A DNA stretch of 5,681 nucleotides from Clostridiales bacterium. GTDB lineage: Bacteria > Bacillota > Clostridia > Christensenellales > Aristaeellaceae. The notes below the pieces were generated by a model. That model was not told the origin of the DNA. It did not search any database and worked only from the letters and a program-made list of their open reading frames with translations. Of the stretch, positions 1 through 5,164 are shown in pieces. The stretch spans positions 1-5,681 of the forward strand of contig JAAZEI010000116.1 in assembly GCA_012512355.1 (NCBI GenBank), written 5' to 3'. Both the position numbers and the translations under genes were made by a program. The number at the start of each line of letters is the position of its first letter. The stretch's first letter is position 1.

Positions 1-96
1 CAATTGATGCATATTCTTAAATCTTTCGTCATATCTTGAAGCTAAAAGAATCTGTGTTCGTGTGGACAGTTTATGGGGAGAAAGACTGTGACAAAC

Positions 97-105
97 TGTG
101 GATAA
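97..105 (-). promoter_or_regulatory. DnaA box, perfect consensus
   Basis: TGTGGATAA on the plus strand is the exact reverse complement of the DnaA-box consensus TTATCCACA. It sits at the left end of the most AT-rich part of the non-coding region. Confidence 0.8.
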
Positions 106-179
106 CATTTAAGTTATAAACATCTCATCAGAGGTTTTCTATAAAACATAAGCATTTAAATGAAAGAAATCCGAATAAC

Positions 180-188
180 TGTGGATAA
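180..188 (-). promoter_or_regulatory. DnaA box, perfect consensus
   Basis: A second exact TTATCCACA (minus strand), 83 bp from the previous box. It is followed 21 bp later by a one-mismatch box, so the two form a close pair in the same orientation. Confidence 0.8.
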
Positions 189-200
189 GCATGGGGACAA

Positions 201-209
201 TGTGGATAT
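201..209 (-). promoter_or_regulatory. DnaA box, one mismatch
   Basis: TGTGGATAT reads ATATCCACA on the minus strand and differs from the consensus at the first base only. It is spaced two helical turns (21 bp) from the perfect box at 180-188 and has the same orientation. Confidence 0.65.
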
Positions 210-263
210 CAACGCCTTTTACCTCATTGAATATCTATCAGTGCTCTATACTGTATAAGTGCA

Positions 264-283
264 TGATATCATCTTGAAGATGA
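264..283. repeat. Nested palindromes in the origin-like region
   Basis: Two dyads overlap. TGATATCA (264-271) is a perfect 8-bp palindrome. TCATCTT (269-275) and AAGATGA (277-283) are perfect 7-bp arms around a single central G. The one-base centre is too small for an RNA hairpin loop of full length, so a DNA-binding dimer site is more natural than a terminator, and no T-run follows. The binding protein is unknown. Confidence 0.4.
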
Positions 284-368
284 CCAAGGGCCGTGAATAA
301 AGGCTGCATAAGTGAGTATGTGGTATGCATATTATGAGAGAAACAGTATTATTATACAGCCAGACCCC

Positions 369-377
369 TGTGGATAT
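369..377 (-). promoter_or_regulatory. DnaA box, one mismatch
   Basis: TGTGGATAT again (ATATCCACA on the minus strand), followed by a very AT-rich run to about 417. It lies about 50 bp upstream of the -35 box of the HAD-rlmH-recF promoter, so DnaA bound here could also affect that operon. Confidence 0.6.
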
Positions 378-429
378 TTATTGATGTATAAAATATGTTT
401 TTAAGTGAAAAAATTAACCGAAAGTCTGC

Positions 430-458
430 TTGAAAGGCAAGTTGTCATCAGGTATACT
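430..458 (+). promoter_or_regulatory. Sigma-A-type promoter of the HAD-rlmH-recF operon
   Basis: The -35 box TTGAAA (430-435) and the -10 box TATACT (453-458) are separated by exactly 17 bp, each with one mismatch to consensus. Transcription would start near 465, leaving a leader of about 58 nt before the HAD start codon. The -35 box includes the TTG that would otherwise begin a longer reading frame, which is a strong reason to reject that longer start. Confidence 0.8.
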
Positions 459-510
459 AAACAAGGAAAACTCAGAAAAATCAAAGCCATCACCGAAAAT
501 AATAAGAATT

Positions 511-516
511 AAGGAG
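511..516 (+). promoter_or_regulatory. Ribosome binding site deciding the HAD start
   Basis: AAGGAG lies 6 nt upstream of the ATG at 523. It fixes the start of the HAD gene there rather than at the in-frame TTG at 430, which has no comparable site and falls in the promoter. Confidence 0.85.
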
Positions 517-522
517 TATAGC

Positions 523-1197
523 ATGGCAATAAAAGCAGTGCTTTTTGATATGGACGGTTTGCTTCTGGATACTGAAGCACTGGCAATCCAAGCCAGTATT
601 CGGGCTGCAGAAGCGCAGGGGATAGGAATAGGCGAGGAACTCCATCGTTTAATGCTTGGAACAAACAAAGAAAAAAGCAATGAATTGCTCAAACAGCGCG
701 TTCCTCAGCTTGATCTTGAAAAGTTTTGGACTGTGGTTGATGCGCAGATGTGGCAGCAAGTAGAGCTGAATGGTGTCCCCGTAAAACCTTTTGTTCGCGA
801 ACTGCTGAAGTGGAGTAAAGATAATAATTTACTAATGGGCTTATGCTCCAGCAGTTATCGCGAAGTGGTGGAACCTTTTGTCAGCAGGGCCGGATTAACC
901 CAGTATTTTTCAGCCATCGTTGCCGGGGATGATGATATGAGCCTTGGTAGCAAGCCTGCTCCCGGTATGTATTTGCGAACGGCTCATCTGCTGGGAGTGT
1001 TACCTGAAGAGTGTCTTGTCCTGGAAGACTCTCCCAATGGCCTGCGTTCAGGCCGTGCTGCAGGGATGACTACGGTGATGATTCCGGACTTGATTCCATA
1101 TTCAGAAGATCTGGCGCCTTATAGTGATGCTGTATTTTCGGATCTTTCTTATATACCAGCATACATAGAAGAACTAAGATGCCAATCAGCATATTAG
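523..1197 (+). CDS. HAD-superfamily subfamily IA phosphatase (beta-phosphoglucomutase-like)
   Basis: A 224-residue cytoplasmic hydrolase of the haloacid dehalogenase superfamily. Motif I is FDMDG, with nucleophile D9 and acid/base D11. Motif II falls in the CSSS stretch (S109 is the likely residue). The motif III lysine is K144 in SKPAPG, and motif IV is E168-D169 in LEDSPNG. The residues between motifs I and II form the helical C1 cap typical of the group that includes beta-phosphoglucomutase and small phosphatases such as phosphoglycolate phosphatase. Length is normal. Family knowledge predicts Mg2+-dependent phosphate transfer or hydrolysis on a small metabolite. The substrate cannot be read from the sequence and the neighbours do not reveal it. 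The start at 523 is chosen for its AAGGAG site. The gene leads an operon and its last 19 bases overlap rlmH. Confidence 0.9.
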   Translation: MAIKAVLFDMDGLLLDTEALAIQASIRAAEAQGIGIGEELHRLMLGTNKEKSNELLKQRVPQLDLEKFWTVVDAQMWQQVELNGVPVKPFVRELLKWSKDNNLLMGLCSSSYREVVEPFVSRAGLTQYFSAIVAGDDDMSLGSKPAPGMYLRTAHLLGVLPEECLVLEDSPNGLRSGRAAGMTTVMIPDLIPYSEDLAPYSDAVFSDLSYIPAYIEELRCQSAY

Positions 1198-1652
1198 CGG
1201 TTGGCAAAATTAGCTTGCCCTTTTCACCTGCATCGCAAGAGTTTGAAAAGCGCATCTCTAGATATGACAAACTGCAGGTTATCCAGGTGCAGGACATCAA
1301 AGAACCCCTTACATTAAGTCCTGCCTTGATGGAACAGAGTCTTCAAAAAGAAGGTCTTGGAGTTCTTCAAAAAATTAAAGCTGGCGATTATGTGATCGCT
1401 TTATGTATCCAAGGTGAGCAGCAGGGTAGTCTTCAATTTGCAAGACAGCTTGGGAAATTGCGTGATGAAGGCAGGCACATTGTCTTTGTCATCGGCGGAT
1501 CTCTGGGATTGTCTGAAGAGGTGATCAAACGAGCTGATGAAAAACTTTCTTTGTCAGCATTTACGTTGCCTCATCAACTAGCTCGCGTTGTTCTGCTTGA
1601 ACAAATATACCGTTCCTATAAGATATTGTCAGGCGAGAGGTATCATAAATAA
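1179..1652 (+). CDS. rlmH: 23S rRNA (pseudouridine(1915)-N3)-methyltransferase RlmH
   Basis: A 157-residue SPOUT-class methyltransferase that uses S-adenosylmethionine to methylate N3 of pseudouridine 1915 in helix 69 of 23S rRNA, acting on assembled 70S ribosomes as a homodimer. The N-terminus (ISILAVGK) matches the family. The SAM-binding knot loop is IGGSLGLSEEV (residues 105-115), followed by the conserved LPHQLARVVLLEQIYR segment and the C-terminal YHK that contributes to rRNA binding. Length is the family norm of about 155-160. The gene begins inside the end of the HAD gene (19-bp overlap) with only a weak purine-rich site (AGAAGAA), so it probably depends on translational coupling. Its TAA stop shares one base with the recF ATG (TAATG). 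rlmH is often found close to the origin in Bacillota, which fits the DnaA boxes upstream. Confidence 0.97.
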   Translation: MPISILAVGKISLPFSPASQEFEKRISRYDKLQVIQVQDIKEPLTLSPALMEQSLQKEGLGVLQKIKAGDYVIALCIQGEQQGSLQFARQLGKLRDEGRHIVFVIGGSLGLSEEVIKRADEKLSLSAFTLPHQLARVVLLEQIYRSYKILSGERYHK

Positions 1653-2752
1653 TGTACTTGAAACAGCTTCGTCTGCATCAGTTTAGGAGTTACAGTCAGC
1701 TGGCGATCATGCCGCCCAAAGGGCTGACAGTTTTTGTAGGTGAAAATGGCGCGGGTAAAACCAATTTGCTAGAAGCCATTCACCTGTGCTGTCTTGGGAG
1801 AAGCCATCGTACAAGCGACGATCAGGATATGATTAAAATTGGGGAGACAACTGCCGCAGTCCATGCCACCGTATCCAGAGAAGGACGCGAAGACGATGTG
1901 GGCGTTCGCTTATTTCGCGCTCAAAAGCAAAAGAAAATAATTTATGTCGGTGGAAAAACTGTTCTTCGTATCGGTGAACTGATGGGTCATATGACCTGCG
2001 TGATGTTTTCCCCCGAAGACATGGACATCATCAAAGGATCGCCGCAATTGAGACGGCGATTTATCGATATGCTGCTAGCTCAGAGTCTGTCAGGCTACTT
2101 CTATGCTTTGCAGCATTACAATGCTGTTCTAAAACAGAGAAACGCGCTGCTAAAAATGATGGCACGCGACGAACAGGATAAAGTGCAGTTATTTGCCTGG
2201 GATGATCAGCTAAGTTCAGCGGCGGTGCCGCTTGTTCGTGCACGCCGAGAGGCAGTAGAGAAACTGGCACAGCTTTCGGCAGAGCATTATTCGTTTATTA
2301 GTGGTCGTCCCGAAGAAATGCTGGGGATAACTTATCGCAGCATTCTCGCCGACAGTACGGATATTAAACAAGATTTTCAAAAACTGCTTGAGCAATCGAG
2401 AAATGAAGATATGCGTCGTCTTTCTACGTTCTATGGTCCTCACCGGGATGAGTTGATTCTGACCTTATCGGGAGAAGAACTCAGATCATTTGGCTCTCAG
2501 GGACAAATAAGATCTGCGGTGCTCGCCATGCGTCTTTCTCAAATTGATATCCTCACAAAAGCGCAGGGAGAGCCTCCTTTACTGCTGCTTGATGACGTTC
2601 TCAGTGAGCTTGACAGCAGCCGCCGCAGCAGACTTTTATCTGGCATTTCACATGTTCAGACCATGTTGACATGTACTGAAATTAACGATGTTCATGGTTT
2701 GAACCCGGCTTGCATTCTAAAGGTACAAGCGGGTCAAATTTCACAGTCTTAG
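1652..2752 (+). CDS. recF: DNA replication and repair protein RecF
   Basis: A 366-residue SMC/ABC-like ATPase that, with RecO and RecR, loads RecA at single-strand gaps with duplex junctions. Walker A is GENGAGKTN (residues 30-38). The ABC signature is represented by the SFGSQGQIRS segment (from S279), and Walker B is LLLLDDVLSELD, with D314-D315 and the D-loop ending at D321. The N-terminal LKQLRLHQFRSY is the typical RecF opening, and length matches the family (about 360-370). The ATG overlaps the rlmH stop by one base. A modest AGAGG lies 11 nt upstream, so coupling to rlmH is likely. In many bacteria recF sits in dnaA-dnaN-recF-gyrB; here it is instead the last gene of a HAD-rlmH-recF operon, and dnaN does not precede it directly. 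The gene is intact, with all catalytic motifs present. Confidence 0.98.
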   Translation: MYLKQLRLHQFRSYSQLAIMPPKGLTVFVGENGAGKTNLLEAIHLCCLGRSHRTSDDQDMIKIGETTAAVHATVSREGREDDVGVRLFRAQKQKKIIYVGGKTVLRIGELMGHMTCVMFSPEDMDIIKGSPQLRRRFIDMLLAQSLSGYFYALQHYNAVLKQRNALLKMMARDEQDKVQLFAWDDQLSSAAVPLVRARREAVEKLAQLSAEHYSFISGRPEEMLGITYRSILADSTDIKQDFQKLLEQSRNEDMRRLSTFYGPHRDELILTLSGEELRSFGSQGQIRSAVLAMRLSQIDILTKAQGEPPLLLLDDVLSELDSSRRSRLLSGISHVQTMLTCTEINDVHGLNPACILKVQAGQISQS

Positions 2753-2785
2753 TCTGCCTAAGATGTCAAGTTGCATCAATGCTGT

Positions 2786-3625
2786 TTAAACAAATCTTGT
2801 ACGCAGGACTGCATCACGCCATTGCGCTAAAAAGTCGTCTGTGTTTTGCTGTCTCAGATTCCTGTTTTCATTGAGGGCACGTTTGGATATTTCATACAAA
2901 AGATCAGAAGCTTCCCAGGCCTCTTTTTTTTTGTTTATTTTATCACCGAAAAAACTATGGCTGAGAGCTGCCAAAGTATAAACATTGCTTGTCTCGTCGA
3001 TTGCAGCACCAATTTGGTAGCCTTCAGGCGGTAGATATAGAGGAGAGCCGGGAAGACGTCCTCTGGTATTGATGGAGGGCAAGGGCAAGTAGTTATCAAT
3101 GTTGGTGATCAGAAGCTGTTGTGTCTGCATATGAAAATTCATGTGAGAATCGCTTAACCCCGCGATGACAATGCCTTCGTTCTCTGCTTTTAAGTGAAAA
3201 TCACAAACCATATCAAATAAACCAAGACGCTTAAGCAAAGGGAGATGACGAAAAGTACTGTAAGCAACGGGATCCGGACCCAGCGACAGACCTTCAGCCC
3301 ACTCAAATACGCAAAGGCATGAAGTTCCGAAGTCTTTACCGCTGATGTATTTAATGAGGGCTGCATGGCGTAGGGTGTGATAATATTTCATTGCCTGGCG
3401 CAGCTTTTGCACGATGCGAATGGGATCGCTTGGGTAGTTGATGGTCTTAGCACCGGCATATTTCAGATAAATACGTCGACCTTCTGAGGTAATGAGGCCA
3501 AAACTCAGCATCCCACAAGTATGCTCGTCGTATATATTAAATATTTTTCCATAATTTTCGATAAAGCTTAAATCATGCGGTTCTCTCAGCCGCAGAGCAT
3601 GCCCGCCAAGTGTCTGCACAATCAT
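2786..3625 (-). CDS. Degenerate Ser/Thr protein-kinase-like protein
   Basis: A 279-residue soluble protein with no signal peptide or membrane segment. Several landmarks fit a eukaryotic-type kinase fold: YLKYAGAK with a candidate ATP-anchoring lysine K55, HAALIKYI (87-94), a hinge-like FEWAEG (107-112), a candidate catalytic loop DSHMN (159-163), NID (175-177) at the DFG position, PPE (199-201) at the APE position, and D210-E211 before NVYTLAALSH. This layout resembles small kinase-like proteins I recall from Bacilli and Clostridia. A standard GxGxxG loop and HRD motif are absent, and the DFG aspartate appears to be Asn175, so activity is uncertain and a pseudokinase is possible. The ATG overlaps the transporter stop by 4 bp (ATGA), so it is co-transcribed and coupled. 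The coding strand contains a run of nine A (plus-strand T run 2924-2932) at K232-K234. An APH-like small-molecule kinase is an alternative. Confidence 0.75.
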   Translation of the reverse strand: MIVQTLGGHALRLREPHDLSFIENYGKIFNIYDEHTCGMLSFGLITSEGRRIYLKYAGAKTINYPSDPIRIVQKLRQAMKYYHTLRHAALIKYISGKDFGTSCLCVFEWAEGLSLGPDPVAYSTFRHLPLLKRLGLFDMVCDFHLKAENEGIVIAGLSDSHMNFHMQTQQLLITNIDNYLPLPSINTRGRLPGSPLYLPPEGYQIGAAIDETSNVYTLAALSHSFFGDKINKKKEAWEASDLLYEISKRALNENRNLRQQNTDDFLAQWRDAVLRTRFV

Positions 3626-4986
3626 GGCGTATCGCCCCGTGTTACATTATGAATCCACTTATCACCCCTGAGTCGGAGGAAAGCGATAATCCATTTGAAG
3701 CTCTGGTCTATTCTGGTGCTGAAATAAACCCATTGATAGGGAAGCTTCAGGACGAAAGCAGAGAGGAATGCAGCAGGAAGAACAATAAGCCAACCGCAGA
3801 TCATATCTACCATCATGACAAAACGACTGTCTCCGGCGCCCCTGTTAATGCCCACAAAACAGCTGGCATGGTAAGTGGTTCCAAGCAGGGTAAAAGCGGT
3901 GACGGCTACCATCAAAGAAGCTTGAGATGCGATATTATCTTCCAGTCCATATAAACTGATGAAAGGATTGCGTATAAAGAAGACCAGAGTTGCCATGATT
4001 ATGCCGATGAATAAGAACATGAGTTGAATTCTCTTGGAGATGCTGCGCACATAGTCATAATCTTTGGCTCCGACTGCCTTGCCAACAACGACTGCTGCAC
4101 CGCCTGCAAGAGCAAAGGTAAACAGCGTGCCGAGGTTGAGAAGCATATCCGACACGGCTACAGCGTTGATCATGATGCGTCCCAATTGCCCGATAATGAC
4201 CATTTTTAGCATACCAATGAGCGCCCACTGCGCATCAGTCAGGCCAACCGGCAGGCCGAAGCGGATATAATCTGTCCAAGCCCAGCCGCGGTGACTTAGG
4301 AAATCTCTTGCTTTGAGGGGGATGGTTTTTTGAACGCGAAGCAGATAGTAGCAAACCACCCCAGCTTCAATGAGCCGGGCAAGTACAGTCGCGATGGCGG
4401 CGCCGCGAACACCCAGCGCCGGAAGACCAAGTTTTCCGAAGATGAGAACATAATTGAATCCAATATTCGTAAAAAGAGATACAATCGTTGCAAAAAGAGT
4501 TACCCTGACCACTTCTACTCCTTTTAATATGGCAATAACAGATGCGGTGATGGCCAGCGGCAGGTAGCTTAATGAAAGGATGGGCAAATAGTCCAGAGCA
4601 AGTTCTGTAATGGATGTCTCGTTTTTTGATATGACCAAGTTAAGAACTAAGGATGGAAACAAATGCAAAAACAAAGCCATGAATGCTGCAAAACCAAAGC
4701 AGAGGCTGAGCACTGTAGCACAAATCGGCTTGATGCGTTTAGTATCTCGCTTGCCCCAGTATTGAGAGATAAGGACTACTGAGCCTGCTGCCATGCCCAT
4801 CAAGGCAGCATTAACAAAATTGGTGATGCTGTTTGACTGGGACACAGCCGCAAGGTTAAAGCCCTGTGAATCAAGCCTTGATACCATGAGGTTGTCGACC
4901 ATGACAACCAACAGGCTCATCAGCGCCTGAAAAGCTGCAGGCAAAGAAAGCCTCAGAATGTTCCTGTAAAAACCTTTTTGAATCAT
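3622..4986 (-). CDS. MATE-family multidrug/metabolite efflux transporter
   Basis: A 454-residue inner-membrane protein with the usual MATE length and two six-helix halves. TM1 carries LSLPAAFQ and MVDNLMVSRL (P16; D31-N32), and GVRGAAIATVLAR begins at G192. A charged loop (around residues 217-240) separates the halves, and the second half repeats the pattern (LGTLFTFALAGGAAVVVGKAVG). The family uses Na+ or H+ gradients to export cationic drugs, toxins or metabolites. The substrate here is not readable, and MATE proteins without tested function are common in Bacillota. An AGGTG ribosome site lies about 5 nt before the ATG, and a clear promoter with an operator-like inverted repeat lies just upstream (5007-5045). 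Downstream the stop codon overlaps the kinase-like gene start. The C-terminal end is basic and cytoplasmic-looking (residues about 425-454). Confidence 0.95.
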   Translation of the reverse strand: MIQKGFYRNILRLSLPAAFQALMSLLVVMVDNLMVSRLDSQGFNLAAVSQSNSITNFVNAALMGMAAGSVVLISQYWGKRDTKRIKPICATVLSLCFGFAAFMALFLHLFPSLVLNLVISKNETSITELALDYLPILSLSYLPLAITASVIAILKGVEVVRVTLFATIVSLFTNIGFNYVLIFGKLGLPALGVRGAAIATVLARLIEAGVVCYYLLRVQKTIPLKARDFLSHRGWAWTDYIRFGLPVGLTDAQWALIGMLKMVIIGQLGRIMINAVAVSDMLLNLGTLFTFALAGGAAVVVGKAVGAKDYDYVRSISKRIQLMFLFIGIIMATLVFFIRNPFISLYGLEDNIASQASLMVAVTAFTLLGTTYHASCFVGINRGAGDSRFVMMVDMICGWLIVLPAAFLSAFVLKLPYQWVYFSTRIDQSFKWIIAFLRLRGDKWIHNVTRGDTP

Positions 4987-5006
4987 ATCAGCACCTGCTT
5001 ATTTAC

Positions 5007-5021
5007 ATTCTTATCAAGAAT
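5007..5021. promoter_or_regulatory. Operator-like inverted repeat on the MATE promoter
   Basis: ATTCTT (5007-5012) and AAGAAT (5016-5021) are perfect 6-bp arms around a 3-bp centre. The repeat covers most of the -10 box and the expected transcription start of the minus-strand MATE promoter, the classic position for a repressor. It has no T-run and is small, so a protein site is more likely than a terminator. The regulator is not in the window. Confidence 0.45.
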
Positions 5022-5045
5022 ATCAGTGCATATGGGATGCGTCAA
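5017..5045 (-). promoter_or_regulatory. Sigma-A-type promoter for the MATE-kinase unit
   Basis: Reading the minus strand, the -35 box TTGACG (5045-5040) and the -10 box TATTCT (5022-5017) are separated by 17 bp. The transcript would start near 5010, giving a leader of about 24 nt that includes the AGGTG ribosome site at 4996-4992. Its position between the upstream terminator and the MATE start codon shows that MATE and the kinase-like gene form their own unit. Confidence 0.75.
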
Positions 5046-5111
5046 TAGCTCAGCGCTTTTGAACCAATCAGAGATTAACCCACTGATTTTTAATTTTACA
5101 AACTTCATAAT

Positions 5112-5141
5112 AAAAAACTGCCCAAAGATTTCCTCGGACAG
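5112..5141 (-). terminator. Rho-independent terminator after the VanY-like gene
   Basis: On the minus strand, 24 nt after the carboxypeptidase stop, 10-base arms (5141-5132 and 5127-5118) pair around a 4-nt AAAT loop, with seven Watson-Crick and three G-U pairs, followed at once by six T (5117-5112). It separates the carboxypeptidase from the MATE promoter. On the plus strand the hairpin is followed only by CTATTTT, so bidirectional use would be weak. Confidence 0.85.
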
Positions 5142-5164
5142 CTATTTTGAATCTCATAACATAA

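Larger units (their letters stand above)
61..420. other. Candidate replication origin (oriC) region, non-coding
   Basis: No convincing coding sequence lies between base 1 and the first operon. The stretch is AT-rich and holds four good DnaA boxes (TGTGGATAA at 97-105 and 180-188; TGTGGATAT at 201-209 and 369-377) and one weak one (TGTGGACAG at 61-69), all in the same orientation. The particularly AT-rich segment at about 103-180 could be the unwinding element. DnaA-box clusters next to recF and rlmH are typical of origin-proximal DNA in Bacillota. dnaA itself is not in the window, so this may be one half of a split origin or a DnaA-regulated leader rather than the functional origin. The boxes are seen directly; origin function is inferred. 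Confidence 0.65.

Noticed and set aside
227..252. Alternative promoter TTGAAT / TATACT in the origin-like region
   Set aside because: Spacing is only 14 bp, and a better promoter with 17-bp spacing lies nearer the operon.
430..522. Extended N-terminus of the HAD protein from a TTG at 430
   Set aside because: The TTG is part of the -35 box of a good promoter, no ribosome site precedes it, the added residues resemble no HAD N-terminus, and the ATG at 523 has AAGGAG at ideal distance.
414..692. Minus-strand frame of 92 codons opposite the HAD gene
   Set aside because: Serine-rich, low-complexity translation that mirrors the HAD gene and its leader; no supported start signal.
1070..1300. Minus-strand frame across the HAD/rlmH junction
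   Set aside because: Lies opposite two well-identified genes and resembles no known protein.
2061..2443. Two minus-strand frames inside recF
   Set aside because: Antisense shadows of a complete recF with all ATPase motifs.
2783..2792. TGTTTAAACA palindrome at the kinase stop codon as a terminator
   Set aside because: A gapless AT-rich palindrome has no hairpin loop and no T-run; likely chance.
3610..3954. Plus-strand frame of 114 codons opposite the MATE gene
   Set aside because: Antisense shadow of the MATE C-terminal coding region; no ribosome site or recognisable domain.
4024..4527. Several small frames on both strands within the MATE gene
   Set aside because: All overlap the MATE coding sequence out of frame; compositions are shadow-like.
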